Positions 24,476-36,248 of a stretch of 64,000 bases of DNA are shown one piece after another (the stretch's first letter is position 1; every line of letters starts with the position of its first letter). Both the position numbers and the translations under genes were made by a program. Origin of the DNA: Lutjanus erythropterus (lineage: Eukaryota; Chordata; Actinopteri; Lutjaniformes; Lutjanidae); contig CM034603.1 in the NCBI GenBank assembly GCA_020091685.1, positions 11,142,683 to 11,206,682 on the forward strand. The letters are read 5' to 3'. Under the pieces are notes generated by a model. The model saw only the letters and a program-made list of their open reading frames with translations, made no database searches and had not been told where the DNA came from.

Positions 24476-27400
24476 AATAATTATCAATCCAATTGATAAT
24501 GCAAGACTAGATAGAAGTAGCCTTTACTCCAGTATGTTGTAGAGCAGGCAGTAAAAGGCAAGTAGTATTTATTTTGGATCTTTGGACTTTTGATTGGTGA
24601 ATGAATTTTTACAGCTTATACACTTCTCTGATTGGTCCTAAGGTATCCATTCAGACACCTCCAACATAGTTCCAGTCAATGCTTCACCAAAAGTTCTGTA
24701 TCAGTTTGTACATATAAGTTACTGGAATTTATCGCTACAGTACTGTGGTTGCGACTTGCTAAGACGTATATAACTTTTACAGGCGAAACTGGGGCTAACC
24801 ACTGGGTAAACTAACTAAAAACAAACTTCTCAAAAGATCATTTAGACTACACCTCTCAGAAAGGATGTCACGGTTGATGGATCAGTCAAGCAAGCATGAG
24901 AAGTGGATACTATCATGTGCTGCCAACCAGGTACTTCTTGTGACCAGGACTGTTTCCTATCAAAGAAAAGCAATTACTTCCCGCACGCAGACGTTTCGGT
25001 CACATGGACCTTTCTCAAGACATGTCCCATGACAAGACATAAGACATGTTTATTCTTTGATATGACTTTTGTTGGGCTTTGTGTGTGTGCATGTTGCCTT
25101 CTACTCAGCGCTGTTTGAAAACAGCAGTTGAATGGGTAACGTTAGGAAAAGTTGTGGTTGGCAGAATAGTCTTTGATCAAGGTCTGTTTTCTCTAAACCA
25201 TATCACACATTATTTATTCGCAGGTGAAGTTGTCACAAGCTGTGGAATAAGTGAGTAAGTGATCCTTGAGTATTGACTGTTTTGTCAACCCACCAAAGTT
25301 TGGTTTTTTTTGGATGTCTCTGGGCTTCAGCCTGTCTGGCAGTGGCGTGTAGTCCCCAGACAATACAGGATGCAGTTTTTGATGTTACAGCTCTATAAAA
25401 AAAAAACAAAAAAAACCTAACGGTCGATGGTTAAATTTCTTTCTCCATCTCTCTCCATGGCTCTTTGTCTGTGAGAGCTGCAGACAGAGTTTTACACACA
25501 AACAGGCAGAGCAGACTGAGGATCACTCCAGCTGTATGCACACAAAATTCGGCGTTGTGTGGAGGAGTGGGTGTGTTTATTTCTGTTTGAGAACATGATC
25601 GCTGCAAAACGATCAGAAAATTACTCTGATTCATTGCTTTGATCTCACAGCATGCGCTCTATTGGTCTCTCATTGCTTGAGCTGAAGAAGAGGGGCAAAC
25701 TTTAAATAGTGCGTTTTCAAACAATCCTGCATATTCTGCCCTAACTTTTTTTTTTTTTAAGGTACTGATGAAGGATGTCCTCATGCTGATAAGGGTGTGA
25801 ACATACTGTATTTGTTGTTTTGGAAGGTGATGATAAATTAGACTTTTTTTTTAAACGGATGTTGCCTTGGATACAGCTTGTCTGATTGCCTGTGATAAGT
25901 GGCTGTGGTATAAGATGCACCAGTCCTATGTTTTCTCTCCAGATACCAATTACTGCTGATACCACGAACTACACCGATACCAGCGCTCTTATTTAAAATC
26001 TGTATCACTCACTGCGTGGAACTCATTGGGATCATCATCAGTCACGTCTGGCCAATACCTGAACCACTTAATAAGGTCAGTATTGGATCCACTGATCCAG
26101 TATATTGGATCCCTAACGGTATGAGCGAGATAATAACACTCAGAGGTTTCCTGATAGATAAAATAACTGACAGGAAAAGCAGAGGCAGAGAATGTTACAG
26201 CAGTAAGGACTTGATTTCTGATTTCTGTCCTTTACCGTAAACTCTATGAGGTCATGCATTCCCAAACCCCTGGTTAAGAGCGAGTTATGTAGCACATCTC
26301 TAAGATGAGACTGATGACATCTAGTATTAAATTTCTTTAGTCTCCATTAACCAGCTTAGAGTGAGGAGCCAAATCAAATCACAGTTTCTCAAAATTACAA
26401 AAGCTAATTAGCAGCCCTCCTCCATGACTCAAATACAGAAGCAGCAAAATGTAATACTTGCAGCCATCATGTTGCTGAACCAATTTGCAGCCACCCCCTG
26501 CCCCAAGACTCGATGAAAATATTGTACTTGATTATGATTCATGGGGTTGTACATTTAATATGAAAACTTGATTATAACAGCTGATCCCATCACATAAACT
26601 CTTGATGAGAGCAGCTCTTTCTCTCCTTACACACTTTGAGAGTAAATCTTTATTCGAGGGAATGTCATGTCATAGTGAAAGACACCTGCACAACTTTAGA
26701 TGTAACTTCACAGCGTCTAAAATCAAACCTCACCCCCCATCAGTCCTCTAGTCCTCCAGCAGGATCAAAGGCAGCTGAATCTAATATTCCAAAATGAAAC
26801 ATCTTATGATCTGATAATGTCTGAAATAAAACAAAGGAGCATCTGCTCCCTCACTGCATCTGTCTTATTTGTCTGTTGCAAAGCATCTGCTTCGGTATCA
26901 CTTGTCTGATACTGTGTATCCAGGAAAGGACAGTTTGAATGAAAAACACAGGATCGAATAAAGCTGTGTTTGCTCTATAAATCCCATCCCGGTGTCTTTT
27001 CTCTCAGGTGCACAGAACTACCATGACACCGCCAACAGGTAAACAAAAACTTTCACCAAATGCCAAATGTGTGGCTGACTTTAAAGCTGGACATACACTG
27101 TGTGATTTTAGTAATGTTGTTTAATTCCACTCCCACTGTACGGGTAATCGTCTGTGATGTAAAGCCAAAGTTCATGATTTATGAGCTCACACTGTACGGT
27201 CCAACTGTCAAGCCATAACAAGTGTGAAATTGAAAATAAAATGGCCCATCTGCCCCAGTGGACCGTTCTGGCTATTGACAATTGTCAACAGAGATTTGTT
27301 TGAAAGCTCAGAGGCAGACAGAAGTTTGTTTGCAACCAGTAATGCTAACAAGGCAGAAACGTGCTGCCTTGTTCATCTGAGCCACGATACATGCTGAAAC

Positions 27401-27594
27401 TTTGTATTGTTAAGATGCAAAACGGCACTTTAAGATCCCAAGTTCCCTTAATAGACAAACTTTGTGCTAAGTGTCACTTTTCCCACCGTGCTCAGATTAG
27501 GGATCCACAAATTTACTTCACAAAAATAAGACAGCATTAACAAGGACTTCATTATTATATAATTATATTGATTAATTCATTCGTTCTTTCTTTT

Positions 27595-27652
27595 TGAATG
27601 AATGAATGAATGATGAATGAATGAATTTTTTTTGTTGTTGTTGTTGTTTTTT
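27595..27652. repeat. (GAAT)n followed by (TTG)n microsatellites
   Basis: GAAT units with one GATG interruption, then a T-run and TTG units. Confidence 0.9.
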
Positions 27653-28121
27653 TGCTAGAAACATTTAGCCAAATTGAATCTTATGGGGGTCCAACTTTTG
27701 CCCACGGGCCCCACTTTAGGCAGCCCTGTTCTGAAATATATGGACTTACAGGTGGCTAGAAGGATGTTGACAGCATTGCTTGCTCATTTTGCACACACAG
27801 TTGTAGGTAAGCTAGCTACATTTTGCTGTCCAAATTGTCCAGATTCATCCACATGACACATCATAGCATTGGGCCAATTTTTCACATCTGTTTGATATTA
27901 AGCCACAGACCAGACCGGACCGGTAATACCAACTTTTTAGCACTGGGTGTCACATGTGACTCCTCATGAAAGCCAATGAGCAAGAAGTTGCAAGTCAGCA
28001 AGTTTACCACAACAGGTTCACTGTAAGTGTTTCACAGTCACAGACTCTGAAACGCCAGAGTGCTTGTAATTTGTTGTTTTGTGTTCCAAAACACAAATGT
28101 TGTGCTTTGTCAGTGTTTGTG

Positions 28122-28227
28122 ATGTGTCTGTTCAGAACGTTGTGGTTTATGTTGTTGGTAATAGTAATTTTTGCACTGAATTATTCTGAACCATAAGTGA
28201 GGTGGCTGTTACATTCTTGAGGCCAGA
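28122..28227 (+). repeat. Dispersed repeat, copy A (partner 43366-43460)
   Basis: Shares 'tgtgtctgttcagaac', 'gtggtttatgtt' and 'gaggtggctgttacatt' blocks in the same order and spacing with 43366-43460, same orientation. Confidence 0.7.
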
Positions 28228-30214
28228 AGTCAAGTTTAGCTCCTACACTGTGTATCACAGAAGGACTAACAACAGGCCTCTTACTGTAACGTGGATTTGT
28301 GCTGGAAAACTCATTTATACAAATCTCAGTGTAGTTAATTAACATAAAATTAGACCGGTCTATGTTTATATATTGGAACGTACTGATAGAACCGTAAACC
28401 GATCCAATCCTTGTTGTGTGGCACAAAAGTCGGGTGAGAAAGAGGCTCAAATTGTACACTGTATGCCCAGCTGAAGGATGACCTCTTCACCAAGTCACCC
28501 TCAAACATGATTATTCACATAAATGTCCGAGTCAAACCAGACACCCTTCACCCACAGTACATATTTTTGCCTCTGCTTTAAAACTTTCTAATTCACTATT
28601 TATTACAAAGACTCGTTAGCTGGCTTACTCACTCTGACCTTTATGGCGAAGCGCCATTGTTCTGCTTCCTCTCTCCCTGCTGAGACTTCTTCTTACTGTC
28701 GTAGCAAATTAACATCACTCAGGTCAGGTGTTGCCTGTGCCTGCGTGATGCACATGTATATGCATTTCCTCTCCTCTGTACATGCTCATCCATTCCCGTG
28801 CCCCTATCTGTGCTGGAGCGTGCGTGTGCAGGAGGGGAATCTGACTTCAGTATGCAGAGAGTGGGCGCAGCAGTGCAAGGTTAATCCAGTGACTGTGTGC
28901 AGAGTCCACTTGAGGCAGAAGGAGGCAGCCAACAGTATGCAGGAACACGCAGACCTGGTGTCAAACGAACACCAAAAAAAAAAAGCCTCTCTTGTTCCCC
29001 CACAGTATAATGGAAGACAATAAAAGTTCAGTGAGATAGAGAGGAAAATGCAAAGAGGTGGGCAGGAGAGGTGAAGCGGCTAAATGGGTGCCAGGAGGCT
29101 GATGGCAAAGGAAAAAGTACAGGGGGAATGTGTATTCGCACACATACACACACACGCACGTCTCCACAAATTGTCTTCAGTTTGTGCTGTTGGCGCAAAG
29201 TCAAAGCGGTGGACCTTGAATTGTTCAGTCATTCAAAAATCTAAGACGTTATAGGCTAAAAGCAAGCGAGCAAAAAGTAGAAATCAATGTGAAGAGGGAG
29301 CAGGAATACAATGTCCTAACACCAAGCTAACAATGTCTTTTGTCATTGACAGTGATGCACTCTAATTTGAAGGAACATCGATCATTCAGAGAAGCTTTAT
29401 AGAGATTTGGTGAAGACAGACACAGTCACTTTGTCAAAGCTGTACCCAGCGTTATTCATCTAAACAATCAATTTCACTTTTCCTTTCTCTGACCCTCTCT
29501 CACTTTTTCTTTCGCTCTGTTTTTATGAGCCCATCGAGGAATTACTCATCCATAACCAATGGTTGCTCTAATGATGTCTGCGAGCCATTTCTCCCTCTCT
29601 CACTCACACACACTCTGTCTTTCCATCTCTCTGTTTTAGCTCGTGGAAGCCAAAGTCCTGTCAGACAGATTTTAATAAATTGGCTCCTTGTGGATGTCAG
29701 CTTTACAGATCTTCAGAAGGTGCTTAATCTCGGCATAACACCAGGGTTAGCGAGACAGTTGATACAATCAGAGTACATCCAGATACGGAGAAACGTCGGA
29801 GGCTCACTTTATTCCCACAATATGTCTCAAATGAAGTAATCCTGTTTTGGAAACTGCCAACTTATCCCATAGGAAGTGGAAGTAGTGCCTGGGAGTCTGT
29901 TTTCAATTTAAAAGTTTGACACATTTAAGAGGTTCTTAACCAAAGGAAAATTCAATTTAGTGAAGTTAAGTTAACTGAACTGTGTGAGCTGAACTTTTAG
30001 CAGTAGATCAGGGGGAGCAACACAGTGGTCTGGTGACAAAAGCCAGTAAGAAGAAAGGCCTCCTCCAAACTCAATAAGTTTAATGTGTTTAAATCTTTAG
30101 TTCTTTCCACTGGTGTACAGACGGACAACTTAAGCAGCCTATCAGGCACATGTCTGGGAGGGTCAAGAGACCTCCTGGACTTCACCTGCAAAATGTACCT
30201 GACACGAAACTATT

Positions 30215-30990
30215 CCAAAGAAATGCAAAACAATTACAATAGGATGCAAAAAGATCACAGAGATTCAAAAAAGTGAAACAGCTATAAAGGGACACACAAC
30301 TAATACAAACAGATTAAAAACTACCTTGAAGAGATGCAGAATGATCATCAAGAGGTACAAAACTACAACAAACAAAACAAAACGACATCAAACAGATGCA
30401 AAACTACCTCAAAGGGTCACAAAATGACCACAATAGGATGCAAAATGATGTAAAAGTGATGCAAAAAACTGCAGACAGACCGAAAAGACCATAAACAGTT
30501 GCAAAACATCCACAAAGAGATGCAGAATGATTATAGAGACATAAAACTACAACAGACAGACCTGAAAGATATCCAACAGGTGCAAAACAACTACAGAGAC
30601 ATGCAAAATGACTAAAAGGTGCAAGACAACCACAAAGAGAAGCAAGATGGCCACACTGTGATCAAAATAGACAACAAACTGAGGCCAAACGCCCATAAAG
30701 AAATGCAGAAAGATTATAAAGAGACATAAAACTACAACAAATGGAGCAAAAAGACACCAGATGTAAAACTACCTCATGAAGATGCAAAATGACGATAACA
30801 AGATGGAAAAAAATACAGAGGGAGGCAAAAGGACCACAAAGAGTTACAAAATGACCACGCAGAGATGGAAAATGACTACAGAGTAAAGTAAAACAAGTGC
30901 AGACATGCAGAATATGTACAAGATGCAAAACAGCAACAGAGGGAGAAAAACTGACCACAACTAGTCGAGAAACGGCAATTGCAAAGAGAC
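30215..30990. repeat. Degenerate minisatellite, unit about 21 bp
   Basis: About 36 imperfect units of the type ACAAAGAGATGCAAAATGACC, with substitutions and small indels. Because 21 is divisible by three, reading frames survive over long distances; a 153-codon frame on the minus strand (30662-31123), rich in repeated His/Phe/Leu/Cys heptads, is explained by this. Not a gene. Confidence 0.85.
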
Positions 30991-32368
30991 ACAATTGACT
31001 TGCAAAGATTTTAGCCTCTTTCACTCTCCATGTTTTGCCCCCATGCTGGAGAGCTCTCTCATGGGCCCACTGTCTCATAGTCCACCTAGAGTCAATGTGA
31101 AAATACACAACTCGCAGAGTCACACATGAGTAAAAGTCACAAAATCAGCATCTATGTTTTCTTTCAGATACTTTTTTAACTTCACCTTTTTCCCCAGTTG
31201 TTGATACTCCTACTCTAGATAAGGACCAGTGGCCAAAATCTTTAGTGCCAACAGGTATCAGAAGACCTGACATTTTGGCTATAGTGTGTTGCTGAGATTG
31301 CAGGTTGCTACCAATAGCTGCTCCACTTTAAGAAAAGCTTTAAACATCAGGAAATTAGATCCACTGAAGTGAGTCAGACAGAGCCCTTTGTGCAAGATTC
31401 AGGAGCCCTTTATACAGACTTCATCAGACTAAAGCTACGGCCGCCGACTGTGGATGTCCGGCGTGAAATGTGCAGTCAGTGTGCAGCTGTTAAAGGGAGG
31501 TGGAGGTCTCAATTTCTGAAAAGCTCTAAATATTTTACCCGAGAAAAACCATTCACAAAGTTGACATATTTTTTATCCCAATATCCAATGAACTTTAAGA
31601 ATTCATTTTTGAAAGAAGCTGACCATGAATATAAGTGGCTATGATTAATTCATGTGGACCGGAGCCTATGGCTCAGGGGAAAGCAGCAAAGTAATGAAAA
31701 CATGATAAATGATTAAAACGTGACCAAAGGATTGACAGTTGTCATTTGTATAGTTTGACAAATAGAAGCGCTTTTAATGCTGTGAATTTTGTATGATATG
31801 CATATCGAAGCCTCTGACATTTGATCTGTCAATCACAGGGATCAATATGAACATAAAAGGCTTATGAATCTGACTGCAAGCACAAAATTACAGTATTTTG
31901 AGGTCTAAAATTACGCACACAAACCACATCTCCTCTCCCATCTGGGTTGTCTTCCAAAAATATGCAACAATTACTTTAAGAGGTAGGTTTTAAATTGCAC
32001 AGTGCCAGATATTCTTTTTGATTGGACAGCGAGAGAGTACCTTAATGATATGCAGCAGTGCAAATGCTGCAAGATTGTATTGATGTCAAAGAGCGGATGA
32101 ATGGGTGTTTTGAAAACCCAACATTTCAGGCTGCCTGGTCTTCAAAGGATGTTGCTCAGAAATGTGGCTTAGAAAGCTTTTAAAGCAATTAGTGGGACTG
32201 ATAGCAAGAAAGACTGTTCATTAAAGATCTTTAAATCAGGCATCAGGCCAAAGACTCCTGATGATAGAAAAGAAGGTTTTATGTTTAAAGAAGTAATATG
32301 TAAGTCTTTGCATTCAAAAATAAGCACTGCAGTCTAAATAGTGAATTAGAGCCAGAGATGGTAAATAA

Positions 32369-32534
32369 GTTGAATCCCTATTTAATATATGGTCTTTGGT
32401 TGAACTGAGTTGTTCCAACCCCCACCCAGACTTGGCAGGCTGCATGGAGACTGGAAAGGAGCATAACGATGATGATGATGATGACGATGAGTCCTACACT
32501 GTGAGCTGATCAGCTGTTTAGTATTGTCAGTTAT
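32369..32534 (+). repeat. Dispersed repeat (partner 37492-37673)
   Basis: The first 35 bp match 37492-37526 with about four differences ('gttgaat.c.ctatttaatatatg'). Both copies then reach a 'cagttNtttaNtattgtcagtt'-like block. A short (GAT)n run lies within this copy near 32470-32491. Confidence 0.65.
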
Positions 32535-32726
32535 CTCCCAATGTGAAGTTTAAAGGCACTTTATCCCAAAATCAAAACCATTTCTATAAAGATGTGCACT
32601 CTGGTGTTTGACTTCAGTTCAGAACTGAAGAATACTTGAGTAAAAGTAAACAGTATTCTTCTTAAAAAGTAGTCAGAGTACTAGTTGCTTTTTAGCTGTT
32701 GATGGTTAATGCATTATCGTATTGTT

Positions 32727-32901
32727 TCTCAATCCTGGTCCTCGGAGACTGCCACCCTGCATGTTTTAGATGTTTCCCTGCTCCAACACAGCTGATTCAA
32801 ATGATCAGTCCATTATCAGACGTCTGCCATGGTTTGATGATGAGCTGATCATCTGAATCTAAAACACACAGGGCAGCAGTCCCTGAGGAACAGGACCGAG
32901 A
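32727..32901. mobile_element. Foldback / palindromic MITE
   Basis: Left arm 'tctcaatcctggtcctcgg...' and right arm '...gaggaacaggaccgaga' are imperfect reverse complements over roughly 55 bp at each end of a 175-bp element. I recall this as a common teleost palindromic repeat ('gcatgttttagNtgtttccctgct' core). Confidence 0.7.
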
Positions 32902-33040
32902 CACACTGCATCATAAAGAGCAGGGATTAAATCAAAAGGGGTTTCTGTTTCTTCAAATCTTAATTCTAAACCACTGAAAGGTTTGGATCTCACTTATGAT
33001 TTTAAAAGTAACTCAGTAGATTACATAGTGCAATGCATAC

Positions 33041-33635
33041 TTAAAGGGTCAGTCCACCCCAAAATCAGTGTTTATCCGTCTAGATAGTTTTGTTGTGAGT
33101 TGCAGAGTTTTTGAGGTGTCGGCCTTCTCTCACATATAATAGAACTAGATGGGATTCAGTTTGTGGTGCTTTAAGTGCCAAGAAAACAAACAAATTGAAA
33201 TCCATTTTCGTGAGCAGTTTCCTGTTGGAACTACTTTCTGTTTGCCGTAGACGCTAATCAGAACTCCTTTCTTTCTATTAGAAAGAAAACAGTTCCTACA
33301 TGAATTTTCTAACAAGGTCTGTGGATTATCCTGAGTAACCAGGTCATGATTTTTCAGGTAGACGTTATCATTTTATTAAATGCTCCACCACTCACTTTGT
33401 GGAAAGTTTCTTCCCTTGTGCAATACATGGATTAAGTAACTCTAACCTTTAATGTTGGAGTCTCTCACTTGTCTGCACGAGTTATTCTAGCATCACAAAC
33501 CAGGCGCCACTTTGTTCCATTATATTTGAGAGAAGGCATCTCCTATGAAAACTTAGCAACTCACACGGAAACTAAATAGCTGTACAGGTAAGAGAAAATA
33601 TATGTCTTTGATTTTGGGGTGAACTGTCCCTTTAA
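33041..33635. mobile_element. TTAA-flanked MITE, 595 bp
   Basis: The left end TTAAAGGGTCAGTCCACCCC and the reverse-complemented right end TTAAAGGGACAGTTCACCCC are inverted repeats of about 28 bp with three mismatches, bounded by TTAA. The ends resemble those of 5695-6055, but the interior differs. No transposase; non-autonomous. TTAA suggests piggyBac-type mobilisation (inference). Confidence 0.75.
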
Positions 33636-35381
33636 GTACAAGTAAAATTTCTCATACAATAGCTGAAAAATTAATTAAAGTCACTACAAGGAGTTTTAAC
33701 TGGTTATGAAACAGTCTCAGTTTATTACTGATGACTCCATAAGACCTATATAAGCAAACAATATCATCAGTGAAACGACTGGTCATTTCTATATGCCTGT
33801 CACCGGGTCGGATTCTCGTTTAATTCAGATGAAACGAGTTTGCATTTACATTTTCAAGTCAGTGACTAGTACACCCAGTTAAAAAGAAACTGGAGGAGAT
33901 TTTTCTTTAGATATTTAAATTTTTACGTTATATTTTGAGGTTATTATGGTGGAAAAAGTGACCCTCATGTCTACAGAATATGAATGTTTCTTGCAGTAGC
34001 TTTAATTACAGCCATTTCAGTAGCTGTAATTAGTTATTTCCACCCCTGCAAACGAGGAGGAGAACTGTGTGATTCTATCATTTAAAGTTAAATACAAAAC
34101 TCCTCGTTTGCAACTTTTCCATAGCACCCTTGGCCCGTCCAAAAATAAACCCTTAGGTTTTTTTTTGTTGTTTTTTTTGTCTGGCTCAGCAGCATCCCAG
34201 CAGCCTGGTCCTGTTCCAGGTGAGTGAGTATGTAAGTGCCTTATTCTCACGTGCATCATTGTGCCCCATTTGCATCGATATCAGCACTCCTGGCAAAGGT
34301 GGACCAGCGTCCCCTCTCGCATCACACGCTTCCCCCGGGTGACTTTACTCTGCAACAAACGCTGCTGATGCATCTGCCACCGCCTGCTCCATCCGTCCCA
34401 TCCCGCAGCCCGGCGCAGAGCAGCGCGGCCAGCTAGATGAACAGTGATGAGGCTTCCCTTTGCCTCAGGCGCACACACTCAACGATATGGTAACGAGCGT
34501 TTAGCGGCCATTTAATAGCAGGATGCACACTGCTTCATATACGGGAGCACCCAAACCAGCCGCTGACAGTCCTTCAGAGTTACTAATGACATTTGAACAA
34601 ATAACCAAGCACCATACATGTTTCCTGAAACACCCCCAGCGATCTTATGTCGTCGACATGCATGCATGTGCAGCTTGGGAAGTGACTGGAAGTGATTCAA
34701 CAGTCTGTCAGCCGGAGATAATGACACCGTACCGCACCGGACGGCTTTTTACAACTCATCACCAGGACAAAACCTGCACGTCTGCATGTGTGCAGGCATC
34801 CTGGAAGTCTACGATCGTCGTGATGAATGATTTTATATGGTTTTTTTTCGCAGGCATCCAAAGATAATAAGGCAGTCTGTAGCTTTACCAAGACCTCAAC
34901 GATCTGTACTGTGACAGACTGCAGGGTGATCACACCCAAAATTAGGAAAAAAATTGAGAGGAAAAGCTTTGAAGACCAAAAAGGGCATTGTTCAAGCATG
35001 CAAAAACATGATCAATTGTCCGAATATGTTCGGTGGTGTCGAATTTGGCGCATAAGCATTCACCATTTCCTCATTATTCATTTACGAGCTATTTTCAGGC
35101 TTTTCTCTGAAAGTTTCATACGTCCATAAAGACGCACCGCGCACATCACGACTTGCTTCGTAGGAAAAGACGGTCAATTGTTTGTCTAATTTCTCCAAAT
35201 CCCCAATTTCGAGCCCAGAAATGAAGCTTAACATCCGATCTAACGAGCGCAGTGCTCCGGGAAAGGTCCCCGCACAAAGCATACCATCACTCAGCCACGA
35301 TTTGTAATAAATATATGCAGCCATATGTAAAATAAACGCACAAACAAAACGTCCGTATGAACATCACCCCTTTCTACTCAC

Positions 35382-35754
35382 CAAAGAGCGAGTTGGCGAA
35401 GCCGTACCACACGCAGCCTCCTTCTCCTATGAGCCACCGTCCCTGCGTGCTGGCCGCGAAGCTGAACGGAGTCCCCAGTACGCACACCAGCAGGTCGCTG
35501 ATGGAAATGTTAATCAGGAGCAGGTTGATGGGCGACCGCAGCATCTTGTAGCGGCAGAAGAGCACGAGCACCAGCAGGTTGTTGAGAAGTCCGAAAGTGC
35601 CGATGAAGCCCAGGCACACGGCCACCACCAGGTTCCCAGTCGGGGTGAGGCTGGTCCTGTACGAGCCCCCCACCAGGTGCCCCTCCGCGGCTCCGGCGCA
35701 CACGGCGCTGTTGACCCCTGCGCAGCCGCTCAGGCTCACGTTGGACACGATCAT
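35382..35754 (-). CDS. tmtops: TMT-type opsin, coding exon 1 (N-terminus, TM1, TM2, start of TM3)
   Basis: Encodes residues 1-124 plus the first base of codon 125 of a seven-helix, retinal-binding, light-sensing GPCR of the plasma membrane. Seen: a short N-terminus with an N-glycosylation sequon at Asn5; TM1 about 41-66 with the paired Asn58-Asn59; a positively charged first cytoplasmic loop (RYKMLRSP); TM2 about 76-100 with the conserved Asp87 in SISDLL; and Cys114, the TM3 disulfide cysteine, in GGCVWYGFANSLFG. The position of the bovine rhodopsin Glu113 counterion is Tyr117, as in non-visual opsins. The ATG at 35754 is chosen because an in-frame TGA lies six codons upstream and G is at -3. 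The exon ends at a consensus donor (GTGAGT) just after TTTG, phase 1. The whole exon resembles TMT opsins far more than OPN3/encephalopsin; the exact paralogue (1, 2 or 3; a or b) cannot be fixed without a tree. Confidence 0.93.
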
Positions 35755-35837
35755 GGCAGTCCGGTGGTGTCACGGCGGTGGCACACTATAGGCGGCCACT
35801 GAGCGTTGAAAGGCAGCTAATATTTCGGTGGCATATT

Positions 35838-35868
35838 TTCTTTCTTTCTTTCTTTTTTTTTTTTTTTT
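35838..35868. repeat. (CTTT)n / poly-T tract
   Basis: CTTT units followed by a run of about 18 T, about 85 bp upstream of the opsin ATG; on the gene strand it reads A-rich then GAAA. Confidence 0.9.
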
Positions 35869-36208
35869 GGTCTCTGTGTGTGGGGAAACTAATACATGGA
35901 CACGCAACACTTGTTGCTGTGAAAGAAATGTGGAAAAAGTAGAGCCAAACACAAATGTAGGGGGTAAAAAGTTTGTTTTGTTGGGGATCAAAACTTTTTA
36001 GCGTCTCAGTTCAGGGGTGGGTGGGAGGAGGGGGACTTGAGAATTAAAAGAAACAAAAAGTTTGGATGGTCTTTGCTCCACCGTGTGGCATTCTACAGCG
36101 CACACTCTCACTCTTTCCAGAGACGCCGCTGTCTCTCACAAAGACACCTTCCCTCTCTGCCCGGATTTAAATCACACATGCCCGCTCTCCGGCAGCTGAC
36201 GTCTGGGC

Positions 36209-36248
36209 GGAGGAGGAGGAGGAGGAGGAGGAGGAGGAGGAGGGAGGA
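36209..36248 (+). repeat. (GGA)n tract upstream of opsin exon 1
   Basis: About 12 GGA units. Overlapping frames read poly-Arg or poly-Glu and are artefacts. Repeated GG pairs could form a G-quadruplex (inference). Confidence 0.92.

Larger units (their letters stand above)
21825..35381 (-). other. tmtops: Opsin intron 1 (13.6 kb, GT-AG, phase 1)
   Basis: Bounded by the exon 1 donor and exon 2 acceptor of the opsin; both match splice consensus and restore the reading frame across a Gly codon. It holds no other recognisable coding exon. Its content is repeats: the 41-nt palindrome near 22.66 kb, GAAT and GAT microsatellites, a copy of a dispersed repeat near 28.1 kb, a 21-bp degenerate minisatellite at 30.2-30.9 kb, a foldback element at 32.7 kb and a 595-bp TTAA-flanked MITE at 33.0-33.6 kb. 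The 34.2-35.35 kb part, next to exon 1, is less repetitive and more CpG-containing than the rest. Confidence 0.85.

Noticed and set aside
30215..30990. Possible CRISPR-like array of short repeats
   Set aside because: Units are imperfect, contiguous and without unique spacers; the host is a vertebrate.
35082..35324. 80-codon frame on the minus strand just downstream of opsin exon 1
   Set aside because: Lies inside intron 1, after a strong GT donor. Sequence resembles no opsin or other family I know.
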